21,800 nucleotides of DNA from assembly GCA_036747335.1 (NCBI GenBank), contig DAIOCL010000042.1, positions 1 to 21,800 of the forward strand, in the 5' to 3' direction. Source of the DNA: UBA4660 sp002405435. GTDB taxonomy: Bacteria; Bacteroidota; Bacteroidia; Flavobacteriales_D; Sanyastnellaceae. The position numbers were made by a program, and so were the translations under genes. Positions within the stretch are counted from its first letter, which is position 1; each line of letters opens with the position of its first letter. The notes beneath the pieces are model-generated. The model did no database searches. It had not been told where the DNA came from and saw only the letters and a list, made by a program, of their open reading frames with translations. Below are positions 6,575 through 13,650 of the stretch, in pieces.

Positions 6575-7338
6575 GTAGTCACCACTGCCATGTCGTCGCA
6601 GACCCCGTTGCCGAAGTCAATGCTCGCCGTGCCGATGGGTCTGGAAACATCCACAACCCCCCGCGTGATATAACCACAGGTGCGGTCAAGGATAAGTTGT
6701 TCTGTTATGGTGCGTGTCACGGTCACCCCGTTGGGCCGAACCACTGTGCCATTGCCGGTTACTCCAAACACATTGTCTCCGCAAGGCTCCGTGTCATAGC
6801 CGCTGAGCCAGATGACCGATTCGTTCATGTTACGCTGAAAGATTCCGCCATCGTGCGTGATGTCCACATCAACCAACCGCGAAAACGTGGGCTGCCCGTT
6901 GCCGTTGGTGCCCGTGTTCGTGGTAACCCGTGTGCCGGTGATGCTGTTTCCGTTGATGGCGTAACCATTGAAGGTGACTGTGCGCTCAGCGCCTTCTTCC
7001 ATCATGTATGCGCTCAACGCAACAATGAGTTGACCGGTCCGTGTAATGCCAAACGCATCGGTACACCCGTCGCCGAAGTCTATGGTGACGGTCTTGGGGT
7101 ACGCTTCACTGCTTTCGGTCACCACCGCGCATGAGGGAAGCAGCACGAGTGGGTCGCAGAGACCACCGCCAGGACCGGCCATAACGGACTCTTCATCAGC
7201 AGCCATGGTTTTTTCAAAAAAGGAGGTTATTGACTCAGCCGTGGCCATGCCTTCATCAAAGGCTTCGTCTTTGCGGCAAGAGACAAGCGTGCAAGCCACT
7301 ACGCCTGCTGTAAGCAAAATTTTTCCCTGTATTTTCAT
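6535..7338 (-). CDS. lipoprotein with two IDFGxG-C repeats
   Basis: A 267-residue lipoprotein of a type common in Bacteroidota. The signal peptide ends in lipobox LVSC (Cys21), and the +2 region RKDEAFDE is charged and acidic, compatible with surface export signals described for flavobacterial lipoproteins (inference). The mature part contains two related beta units: VTIDFGDGCTD (84-94), followed by GITRTGQLIV and a VTFNGYAINGNSITGT segment, and near the end ASIDFGNGVCDD (238-249). The duplication suggests two similar beta domains; the function is unknown. The gene is convergent with the plus-strand lipoprotein across the assembly gap and divergent from the acetyltransferase gene. Its stop (TTA on plus, 6535-6537) lies within the overlapped stretch, but on the side that appears correct. 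Confidence 0.8.
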   Translation of the reverse strand: MKIQGKILLTAGVVACTLVSCRKDEAFDEGMATAESITSFFEKTMAADEESVMAGPGGGLCDPLVLLPSCAVVTESSEAYPKTVTIDFGDGCTDAFGITRTGQLIVALSAYMMEEGAERTVTFNGYAINGNSITGTRVTTNTGTNGNGQPTFSRLVDVDITHDGGIFQRNMNESVIWLSGYDTEPCGDNVFGVTGNGTVVRPNGVTVTRTITEQLILDRTCGYITRGVVDVSRPIGTASIDFGNGVCDDMAVVTTPNGDTFTIELNH

Positions 7339-7404
7339 GAGATAAAATTATTGGATTTATTACCATAAGACATCAAATTCAGGTGACGGTTTAATCCTCA
7401 GGGG

Positions 7405-7412
7405 TAATTTTG
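7405..7412 (+). promoter_or_regulatory. -7 box for the GNAT gene (leaderless mRNA predicted)
   Basis: TAATTTTG is a perfect TAnnTTTG box whose last base is seven bases before the ATG at 7419. With transcription starting about four bases past the box, the mRNA would begin within about three bases of the start codon. No clear -33 TTG is seen. Confidence 0.45.
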
Positions 7413-7418
7413 ACGGCG

Positions 7419-7871
7419 ATGGAACAACTCGTCAGAAATATCAGTCCGGAAAGCACAAGGCCATTGCGCCACCAGGTGCTCTGGCCGCTTATCGCGCGCA
7501 CGGTTGATGGTGTCACCGAGACTGACTTTGTTGCTGGCGACATCCACCTCGGTGTTTACTGTGAAGACCGCCTGGTCAGCGTTGGTTCCTTGTTTCCCAC
7601 CCCAAGTCCTAGGCTGTCAAACGCCAAACAATACCGGCTGAGGGCTATGGCGACGGATCCCGAATTCCGCGGCAGGCATTGCGGTGCGGCGCTGGTGCGG
7701 TCAGCGATCACCTTGCTGAAGGAAAAAGGGGTTGAAGTGCTCTGGTGTGATGCCCGGCTGCACGCCACGGGGTTTTATGAAAAACTCGGTTTCAGTATGC
7801 TGGAAGAGGTATATGAAGTGCCCCGTATCGGACCACACCGGTTTATGTGGATTGACCTGCAAGGAGCCTGA
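7419..7871 (+). CDS. GNAT family N-acetyltransferase
   Basis: A 150-residue cytoplasmic protein with the GNAT fold. The strand YRLRAMATDPEFRGRHCGAA (72-91) is motif A, which binds acetyl-CoA; its R-G-x-x-x-G/A turn is R84-G85 to G89-A90. Motif B is VLWCDAR-(x)n-FYEKLGF (107-125), with the typical Y-x-x-x-G-F. It should transfer an acetyl group from acetyl-CoA to an amine of an unknown small molecule or protein. ATG 7419 is chosen over an upstream in-frame TTG (7410), because that TTG is part of a perfect -7 promoter box. The next gene starts 30 bases downstream with its own box. Confidence 0.9.
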   Translation: MEQLVRNISPESTRPLRHQVLWPLIARTVDGVTETDFVAGDIHLGVYCEDRLVSVGSLFPTPSPRLSNAKQYRLRAMATDPEFRGRHCGAALVRSAITLLKEKGVEVLWCDARLHATGFYEKLGFSMLEEVYEVPRIGPHRFMWIDLQGA

Positions 7872-7876
7872 AGGGG

Positions 7877-7884
7877 TAAATTTG
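7877..7884 (+). promoter_or_regulatory. -7 box for the aminotransferase gene
   Basis: TAAATTTG is a perfect TAnnTTTG box 17 bases before ATG 7902. TTGAC begins at 7852 (22 bases upstream of the box), a somewhat long spacing for the -33 element. Confidence 0.45.
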
Positions 7885-7901
7885 CCGCCAAAGATTTTTC
7901 T

Positions 7902-9095
7902 ATGCCCGCCATCTCACAGAAAGCCCACAGCATGCCGGCCTCACCGATCCGGAAGCTTGTTCCCTTTGCCGAAGCCGCGAAAAAACGAGGACGCACCGTT
8001 TATCACCTCAACATCGGCCAGCCCGACATTGAAACACCCGAGGTGGTAAGACAGTCGATGAAAAACCTCGACCTGAAAGTGGTGGAGTACAGCAATAGTG
8101 AGGGTATTGCAGCTTACCGCAGCGGACTGGTCAGCTATTATGCGTCAAAAGGAATCGACCTGGGTCTGGAGCACATCATGGTGACTACGGGCGGCAGCGA
8201 GGCGCTGGTCTTTGCTTTTATGACCTGTTTTAATCCGGGTGATGAAGTCATCATACCCGAACCATTTTATGCCAATTACAATGGATTTGCCGTGATGGCC
8301 GGCGTCAAGGTCGTACCGGTGATGTCTTACATCGACACGGGTTTCGCCTTGCCGCCTATCGCCGAATTTGAAAAGTTGATTACGCCAAAGACCCGGGGCA
8401 TACTCATCTGCAATCCGGGCAATCCGACCGGTTATCTCTACAGCCGCGAAGAATTGGATCAGCTGCGCGACGTGGTAAAAAAACACGACCTGTTTCTGAT
8501 GGCCGATGAGGTGTATCGTGAATTTGCCTACGACGGTGCCAGCCCCTGCTCGGTCATGAACCTCGCGGGCATAGAAGACCATGCCATCATGATTGACAGC
8601 GTGAGCAAGCGCTATTCGATGTGCGGAGCGCGCATCGGAGCATTGGTAACCCGCAACCGAGCGGTGCAGGCGGCAGCACTCAAGTTTGCGCAGGCCAGGT
8701 TATCGCCACCGACTTTCGGACAAATGGCCTCGCTGTTTGCCCTTGACACTCCTGCTTCCTATTTCGATGCGGTAGTCGAAGAATATGTGGCCCGCCGCAA
8801 TATGCTGGTGGACGGCTTAAGCCGTTTGCCCGGCGTGGTATGTCCGAAGCCGAAAGGCGCATTCTACTGCATTGCGCAACTGCCCATCGATGACAGCGAT
8901 GCATTCTGCCAATGGATGCTTGAGTCGTTTTCACATGAGAACCAGACCGTCATGATGGCTCCGGCTACCGGATTCTATTCACGGCCCGAGCCCGGCCGGC
9001 AGCAGGTCAGGCTGGCCTATGTACTCAACCGCAATGCGCTTGAAAAAGCCGTGGAGTGTCTGGGCGTTGCCCTTCAGCAGTATCAAAACCGCTAG
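7902..9095 (+). CDS. PLP-dependent aminotransferase, class I/II (aspartate aminotransferase-like)
   Basis: A 397-residue fold-type I aminotransferase of normal full length. Visible sites: NIGQPDIETP near residue 37, TTGGSEA (95-101) that cups the PLP phosphate, NPGNPTG (171-177), ADEVY (201-205, with D202 and Y205 contacting PLP), SVSKRYSMCGARIG with the Schiff-base lysine K236, and R370 in QVRLAY, which binds the substrate alpha-carboxylate. It transfers an amino group between an amino acid and a 2-oxo acid in the cytoplasm, most likely with aspartate, aromatic or similar substrates; specificity cannot be read from sequence. It follows the GNAT gene by 30 bases but has its own promoter box. 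Confidence 0.93.
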   Translation: MPAISQKAHSMPASPIRKLVPFAEAAKKRGRTVYHLNIGQPDIETPEVVRQSMKNLDLKVVEYSNSEGIAAYRSGLVSYYASKGIDLGLEHIMVTTGGSEALVFAFMTCFNPGDEVIIPEPFYANYNGFAVMAGVKVVPVMSYIDTGFALPPIAEFEKLITPKTRGILICNPGNPTGYLYSREELDQLRDVVKKHDLFLMADEVYREFAYDGASPCSVMNLAGIEDHAIMIDSVSKRYSMCGARIGALVTRNRAVQAAALKFAQARLSPPTFGQMASLFALDTPASYFDAVVEEYVARRNMLVDGLSRLPGVVCPKPKGAFYCIAQLPIDDSDAFCQWMLESFSHENQTVMMAPATGFYSRPEPGRQQVRLAYVLNRNALEKAVECLGVALQQYQNR

Positions 9096-9155
9096 GACCA
9101 TCGGTTTTCTGGCGACCCTGCAACGCCCTGCGTGACGGTGCTGCACAAAGTGGTG

Positions 9156-9163
9156 TAGTTTTG
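9156..9163 (+). promoter_or_regulatory. -7 box overlapping the start of the first tandem lipoprotein
   Basis: TAGTTTTG is a perfect TAnnTTTG box. Its last three bases are the TTG that would start the best signal peptide (MKKSSV). If the box is used, the mRNA would begin a few bases after that TTG and translation would have to use TTG 9179. Confidence 0.35.
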
Positions 9164-9844
9164 AAAAAATCCTCTGTTTTGCAAAACCGGTTGACCGCCC
9201 TGCTGGGTTTGGTGTTGATTTGTTTCCCATGGGGCTGCACATTGGAAAAACGCCTCTATCGGCCAGGTTACCACACTGCATGGCACATCAAGGGCCGCGA
9301 AGTCCGAACAGCGGAACTGCCCACATCGCGACAACCACCGGCGGTTATGACCCAAACCGCGCCCACTTGCCCATCACCGACATTAGTGACCACTACTGCG
9401 CTGCAGGTCTCCGGGCTGAAGGCTCCGGAAGAATCGCGTCTTGTGGCCCCAACGCCGGAGCCCTTTACCCCTGAGGCTGACCCACCTCCCTCGGCGAACG
9501 CCCAGCCCCACGGTCCACCCCGGTTCGATACGCAGGCCAAGGCAGCCTTTGCGAGCGGAACCCTATCGATGGTGTCACTCATTCTCCTTTTTGCGTTCAA
9601 CATCAGTTATCCTGTGCTGGCCATATGCATGCTGGCAGGGGTCTTTTTCTTCGGCATTTTTGCGCTGGTACTGGCCAGAAAATTCAAGTACCGCTTTCAC
9701 CATGCCCGCGGTCAAGCCGGAGGGGCAGGTCTTGCCAACACCGGGGCCATCCTCGCCTGGTTGTCTTTTGCCATGCTCGCCGGATTTTTGCTGCTGATTA
9801 CCGGATTGGTGCTTATTTTTAATGTCATCTTACCCTCGATGTAA
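9161..9844 (+). CDS. lipoprotein with CTLEKRxYRPGYH motif and membrane-spanning C-terminus (paralogue 1)
   Basis: About 227 residues if started at TTG 9161 (MKKSSVLQNR); TTG 9179 gives MQNRLTALLG and is also possible. No ATG opens the signal peptide, so the start is uncertain. The signal ends in a Cys about residue 26. The mature protein starts CTLEKRLYRPGYHTAWH, followed by a Pro/Thr-rich linker of about 95 residues and then two hydrophobic blocks of about 30-45 residues (SMVSLILLFAFNISYPVLAI onward, and AILAWLSFAMLAGFLLLITG onward) separated by a basic RKFKYRFHHARG loop. The tail resembles DUF4190-type small membrane domains. The next gene encodes a paralogue. Function is unknown. Confidence 0.75.
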   Translation: MKKSSVLQNRLTALLGLVLICFPWGCTLEKRLYRPGYHTAWHIKGREVRTAELPTSRQPPAVMTQTAPTCPSPTLVTTTALQVSGLKAPEESRLVAPTPEPFTPEADPPPSANAQPHGPPRFDTQAKAAFASGTLSMVSLILLFAFNISYPVLAICMLAGVFFFGIFALVLARKFKYRFHHARGQAGGAGLANTGAILAWLSFAMLAGFLLLITGLVLIFNVILPSM

Positions 9845-9907
9845 CCGTCGGCTGCCTGAATACGGAAGCTATACCGCCTGCTCCGTGCGGCGCCTGTTGA
9901 AACCGCT

Positions 9908-10582
9908 ATGACCCGCCTGCTCCCCCTGTTGCTCATCTGCTTGCTTTCATGCACACTTGAAAAACGCCACTACCGGCCCGGTTACCACCTTGACTGGCAC
10001 CTGCCCGGAGAACGTGTGGCGGATCATCAGCGCGACAAACAGGGTCTTCATGACACAGCCGCTGTGCGAGAACCCGAATGTTCACCCGCTAAAGACACCG
10101 CCGAGGCAAAGGAGTGGTCAACAGCCACAGAGCCGGCCAGTGAACCCGTCACCGCCAGTGCCAGCGAATCTCCGCAAATCGGGCGCAATACCGGGCCCGG
10201 CAGACCAGCGAAAGTCCTGGCAGCGCCCGATCCCCTGCCCTACCATCCCTATGCAAGGCCAAGCCTCTTGGCCGGACTGGGGGCCTACGGGTTGTCAGTG
10301 CTGGCGATTGTACTTGCCTCGACATCGGGAAATACGGAGAACGGCAGTGACGCTGCCGGTGCAGTGAGTGTAGTTAGCCTGCTCGCGTTGGTGTCGGCCA
10401 TTCTGGCTATTGTATGGGGCAGCCGCGTCTTACGAGACTCCCGGCGGAATCCGCATACCTATAGCGGCCGTCAACAGGCAAGGGTCGGTTTGTGGCTGGG
10501 CGTTGTGTTCATCGCACTTTCACTGCTGATGACGGTTTTGCTGTTACTGATTGTTTCCTGGCTGATGCGCCTCGGAGGTTGA
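9908..10582 (+). CDS. lipoprotein with CTLEKRxYRPGYH motif and membrane-spanning C-terminus (paralogue 2)
   Basis: A 224-residue protein starting at ATG 9908. The short signal MTRLLPLLLICLLSC ends in a lipobox with Cys15. The mature N-terminus, CTLEKRHYRPGYHLDWHLPG, is nearly the same as in the gene before it. An acidic/Ser/Thr/Pro linker of about 90 residues with no clear similarity to the paralogue follows. The C-terminal half has hydrophobic segments LLAGLGAYGLSVLAIVLA, AGAVSVVSLLALVSAILAIV and LWLGVVFIALSLLMTVLLLL, with a basic loop RVLRDSRRNPHTYSGRQQAR between the last two, in the style of DUF4190 proteins. It lies 63 bases after the first paralogue and is followed by a terminator, so the two are probably cotranscribed. 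Function is unknown. Confidence 0.78.
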   Translation: MTRLLPLLLICLLSCTLEKRHYRPGYHLDWHLPGERVADHQRDKQGLHDTAAVREPECSPAKDTAEAKEWSTATEPASEPVTASASESPQIGRNTGPGRPAKVLAAPDPLPYHPYARPSLLAGLGAYGLSVLAIVLASTSGNTENGSDAAGAVSVVSLLALVSAILAIVWGSRVLRDSRRNPHTYSGRQQARVGLWLGVVFIALSLLMTVLLLLIVSWLMRLGG

Positions 10583-10606
10583 GGGCGTGGAGAGGGACCT
10601 TCCTTG

Positions 10607-10648
10607 AAAATCCTGCCGGAGGGTGGAACCTTTGTACGGCAGGATTTT
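10607..10648 (+). terminator. rho-independent terminator after the tandem lipoproteins
   Basis: AAAATCCTGCCG (10607-10618) and CGGCAGGATTTT (10637-10648) form a perfect 12-bp stem, with AGGGT/ACCTT as a possible inner stem, followed by T. The reverse strand also ends in TTTT, so it may stop the Crp-like transcript from the other side. The remaining intergenic sequence to 10786 shows no other feature to me. Confidence 0.82.
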
Positions 10649-10786
10649 TCAACTTACTTAACCAAAAACCTTATGCTTAGATAAGCGCCGGCAGATACGC
10701 GTTCGTTCATTTACAGGCGGTTATACCAAGCACCAAACACTGCGGCAAATAAGGGCTCCAAACTAAAGCTGAACAATTAACCTGCA

Positions 10787-11392
10787 TCAAGACTTCAGGG
10801 ACGTACGCTCACGGATAATCATGGCGCGTTTGATCCGACTGAGCGCCTCAGGAGAAATACCGATATACGAGGCGATATGGTGCTGAGCCACACGGCTCTC
10901 GAGCAAAGGAAAGCGGCTAATCAGTTCGAGATAACGTTGCTCTGCGCTCTGGCTCAGGGCACCAATCATCCTTTCCTGGCCGGCCAGATAGGCGGCCTGC
11001 ATGAGCAGGCGGAAATACCTTTCGAATTCGGGATACCGCGTAAGCACATTATCAATATCATCATGCGTGAAAAGGATAGCGGTCGTCTCTTCGAGTGCTT
11101 CTATGGAATGGTGTGCCGGAGTGCCTGAGTAAAAACTCACCAGGTCACATACACGCCAGTCTTCAAAGCCGAACTGCATGTTGTGCTCGTGCTGGCGGGC
11201 ATCGGAGTGGTACATCCTGACACAACCGGAAACAATGAAAGCCTCAAAGCGCGCTACCTCACCTTGCACCAGGAGTTTATCACGCTTGCGGTAATGCTGC
11301 ACCTTACCCAAACCAGCGAAGTAGTCCAGGCCCTCCTCAGAGGGTTGGATTCGCTTCAGAACGTTGGCGCGTAACAGATCTCGTTCGGTCAT
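10787..11392 (-). CDS. Crp/Fnr family transcriptional regulator
   Basis: A 201-residue protein. Residues 10-115 form the cyclic-nucleotide-binding-like beta barrel (VQHYRKRDKLLVQGEVARFEAF then GCVRMY). The C-terminal part ends in a helix-turn-helix at about 168-190 (VAQHHIASYIGISPEALSRI), the DNA-binding module typical of Bacteroidota Crp-like regulators. The PBC region SFYSGTPAHHSIEALEET lacks the R-(S/T) pair that holds the cAMP phosphate, and no Fe-S cysteines are grouped at the N-terminus, so the signal is unknown. ATG 11392 is preferred over an upstream ATG (11434) because a perfect -7 box lies 20 bases before it. The gene diverges from the glycosyltransferase operon; it may regulate itself or that operon (inference). 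Confidence 0.88.
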   Translation of the reverse strand: MTERDLLRANVLKRIQPSEEGLDYFAGLGKVQHYRKRDKLLVQGEVARFEAFIVSGCVRMYHSDARQHEHNMQFGFEDWRVCDLVSFYSGTPAHHSIEALEETTAILFTHDDIDNVLTRYPEFERYFRLLMQAAYLAGQERMIGALSQSAEQRYLELISRFPLLESRVAQHHIASYIGISPEALSRIKRAMIIRERTSLKS

Positions 11393-11412
11393 GCAGAAAA
11401 AGGAAGAGCGTT

Positions 11413-11420
11413 CAAAAGTA
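11413..11420 (-). promoter_or_regulatory. -7 box for the Crp/Fnr-like gene
   Basis: On the minus strand TACTTTTG is a perfect TAnnTTTG box, 20 bases upstream of ATG 11392. The upstream DNA contains the phased repeat at 11433-11451, close to where the -33 region would lie. Confidence 0.45.
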
Positions 11421-11432
11421 TTGACAAAGATC

Positions 11433-11451
11433 AACCAAACCGAACCAAACC
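11433..11451. repeat. two direct copies of AACCAAACC, 10-bp period (possible operator)
   Basis: AACCAAACC at 11433-11441 and 11443-11451 are exact copies spaced by one helical turn, between the divergent -7 boxes of the Crp-like gene and the glycosyltransferase operon. Position and phasing suggest a regulator site, but the repeat is direct rather than inverted, unlike classic Crp sites. Confidence 0.4.
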
Positions 11452-11491
11452 TAATGCGGTAACCAAAAAAAGCGGCGTGGCCTAATCAAAA

Positions 11492-11499
11492 TACCTTTG
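11492..11499 (+). promoter_or_regulatory. -7 box of the glycosyltransferase operon (leaderless mRNA predicted)
   Basis: TACCTTTG is a perfect TAnnTTTG box. Only four bases (GGCC) separate it from the GTG start at 11504, so the transcript should begin at or next to the start codon. No clear -33 TTG is present. Confidence 0.45.
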
Positions 11500-11503
11500 G
11501 GCC

Positions 11504-12190
11504 GTGATCGTAGATGTGGTTATACCGGCCTACAATGAATCCAGCGCTGTCGCTTCGGTTATCGGCGCGATAGACAAAACCCTGGTACGCCGTATCGTGT
11601 TGGTTGACAACCACTCAGACGATGATACCGGGGCCGTGGCGCTGGCGGCTGGTGCTGTTGTGCTGCGGGAAGAGCGCCGCGGTTATGGTTCAGCATGTCT
11701 ATGTGGCCTTGCCTACCTCGCTGCGGACCCGCCGGATGTGGTAGTTTTTCTCGACGCCGACTTCAGCGACTATCCAGACGATCTGCCGCAGCTGCTGGAG
11801 CCCATTCGTTCGGGAGCAGCCCGCATGGTTATCGGGGCGCGGGTGAAAGGGTTACGCGAAAGCGGATCCATGATGCCGCAACAACTTTTCGGCAACTGGC
11901 TGGCCACCCGTCTGATTCGGCTTTTTTTTGGTTCCCGATTCACCGACCTTGGTCCTTTTCGGGCCATTACCTGGGAGGCCCTGCAGGCCTTGCAAATGCG
12001 TGACCGCGACTATGGCTGGACGGTAGAAATGCAAATTAAAGCAGCCAAACAACGGTTGCCTTTTGCGGAAGTGCCGGTCCGCTACCGCAGGCGCATCGGC
12101 GTCAGTAAGGTTTCGGGTACCCTGCGGGGCACGGTCATGGCCGGATACAAAATTTTATTTACCCTATTCCGTCACGGATGGATCCGGTAG
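11504..12190 (+). CDS. GT2 glycosyltransferase, polyprenyl-phosphate sugar synthase (DPM1-like)
   Basis: A 228-residue soluble GT-A fold enzyme. It starts VDVVIPAYNES (3-13), has LVDNHSDDDT (33-42) for nucleotide binding, and FLDADFSDYPDD (82-93) with the metal-binding DxD (D84, D86). DLGPFRAITWEAL (148-160) and a YGWTVEMQIKA helix (about 160-170) are typical of dolichyl/polyprenyl-phosphate mannose or glucose synthases. No C-terminal membrane helices are present, so it resembles the catalytic-only form. It likely transfers a sugar from an NDP donor to a polyprenyl phosphate at the cytoplasmic membrane face. The start is GTG, directly after a perfect -7 box. It overlaps the next gene by 13 bases, evidence for an operon. 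Confidence 0.85.
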   Translation: MIVDVVIPAYNESSAVASVIGAIDKTLVRRIVLVDNHSDDDTGAVALAAGAVVLREERRGYGSACLCGLAYLAADPPDVVVFLDADFSDYPDDLPQLLEPIRSGAARMVIGARVKGLRESGSMMPQQLFGNWLATRLIRLFFGSRFTDLGPFRAITWEALQALQMRDRDYGWTVEMQIKAAKQRLPFAEVPVRYRRRIGVSKVSGTLRGTVMAGYKILFTLFRHGWIR

Positions 12191-13650
12191 CCATCGTTGC
12201 CATTGTGCTGATGGCCGTGTATTCACTGGCCGCGTGGTTTAACCTGTCGTACAGTGTTCATCAGGTCAACCTGGCCTTGCTGGCCCGCAGCAAGGGCAGG
12301 CGGATTTTTCAGCGCAGAACAACGCCGTGGTATCCGGTGGTGACCATCCAGCTACCCGTGTACAATGAACGCTATGTGGTGGAGCGCCTGATCGACCAGG
12401 TGTGTGCCATCGACTGGCCTAAAGACCGTCTCGAAATTCAGGTGCTTGATGATTCTGACGACGACACCACCGCACTCATTGCCGGGCGTACCGAACAATG
12501 GCAGCGCGAGGGGATTGACATCAAACACGTCAGGCGCGCGGCGAGAACCGGCTACAAGGCGGGTGCACTCGCCCACGCCACGCCCGGGGCCCGGGGGCAA
12601 TTCATCGCCATCTTCGATGCCGATTTTCTGCCGCCAGCCGGCTTCCTGAAAGCGCTGATGCCGCGGTTTGCCGATGAGGATGTCGCCGTGGTGCAGGGAA
12701 GATGGGGCCATCTTAATGAAGATTATTCGCTGCTGACGCGGCTTCAGGCACTCGGACTGGATACCCATTTCTTTGTGGAGAACAGGGGCCGCATGGCAGG
12801 TCAGCATTTCCTCAATTTCAATGGCACAGCCGGCATTTGGCGGAAGGTGGCCATTGACTCAGCCGGGGGCTGGAACTCCGATACCCTCACGGAAGACCTT
12901 GACCTTAGCTACCGCGCACAGCTCAAAGGATGGAAAATCTGTTTCGTGCCCGAGGTGGTGTGTCCGGCTGAGTTGCCCGTTATCCTTGGCGCGGTAAAGA
13001 GCCAGCAGTTTCGCTGGACCAAAGGCGCGGCCGAGTCAACGCGCAAGTTGCTCGGCAAGGTGCTGAGGGCCCCGCTGCCCTTCCGTACCAAAGTGCACGC
13101 CTTTTTCCACCTCACCAACAGCGTCGTATTTGTCTGCATGATGCTCCTGGCCGTACTGAGTATTCCGGTGTTGTGGCTGAAATACCACTATGCTGCCTAT
13201 GACAATTGGATCGCATTGAACGCTTCATTTTTTGCGCTGACTTATTTCAACCTTGCTTTTTTTTACCTGCAGGGTTACCGCGCTTCGGCTGCGCACCGGC
13301 GGTCTGCGTACACTTTTCTTCCCGTTTACTTTTTGCTGATTTGCATGGCGCTCGGCATAGCGGTGCACAACACCATTGCGGTAGTGGAAGGATTTATGGG
13401 GCGAAAATCCCCCTTCGTTCGCACACCCAAATTCAACATCACCGGCAAGTCGGGCGGGTGGCGGCACGTCCGGTACAAGGCGCGCTACCTGAGTGTAGTG
13501 ACCGTATTGGAGGTTGCCATGCTGGGCTACTTTCTATTTGGAGCCTGGCTCTCCTGGCAGCATGATGACCTGTTGGCCATTCCCTTTCACCTGATGCAGG
13601 TAACCGGATTTTCGATGGTGCTGTATTACACAGTAAAAACGCGGGGATGA
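12178..13650 (+). CDS. membrane GT2 glycosyltransferase, CslA/cellulose-synthase-like
   Basis: A 490-residue processive-type GT2. One N-terminal membrane helix (about 4-24) precedes the catalytic domain: VTIQLPVYNE (55-64), LDDSDDDT (90-97), FDADF (146-150), TLTEDLDLSYR (236-246) with the catalytic TED, and QQFRW (276-280), the QxxRW acceptor-site motif. At least four further membrane segments follow (about 311-333, 347-364, 380-404, 436-490). This layout is that of CslA-type beta-mannan/glucan synthases and bacterial homologues: synthesis on the cytoplasmic face with possible export through the membrane channel. The product cannot be told from sequence. It overlaps the preceding gene by 13 bases and the following one by four (ATGA). 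Confidence 0.87.
   Translation: MDPVAIVAIVLMAVYSLAAWFNLSYSVHQVNLALLARSKGRRIFQRRTTPWYPVVTIQLPVYNERYVVERLIDQVCAIDWPKDRLEIQVLDDSDDDTTALIAGRTEQWQREGIDIKHVRRAARTGYKAGALAHATPGARGQFIAIFDADFLPPAGFLKALMPRFADEDVAVVQGRWGHLNEDYSLLTRLQALGLDTHFFVENRGRMAGQHFLNFNGTAGIWRKVAIDSAGGWNSDTLTEDLDLSYRAQLKGWKICFVPEVVCPAELPVILGAVKSQQFRWTKGAAESTRKLLGKVLRAPLPFRTKVHAFFHLTNSVVFVCMMLLAVLSIPVLWLKYHYAAYDNWIALNASFFALTYFNLAFFYLQGYRASAAHRRSAYTFLPVYFLLICMALGIAVHNTIAVVEGFMGRKSPFVRTPKFNITGKSGGWRHVRYKARYLSVVTVLEVAMLGYFLFGAWLSWQHDDLLAIPFHLMQVTGFSMVLYYTVKTRG

Noticed and set aside
10651..10786. Small RNA or small gene between the lipoproteins and the Crp-like gene
   Set aside because: No promoter box of TAnnTTTG type, no hairpin with T run, and no open frame with family features was seen.
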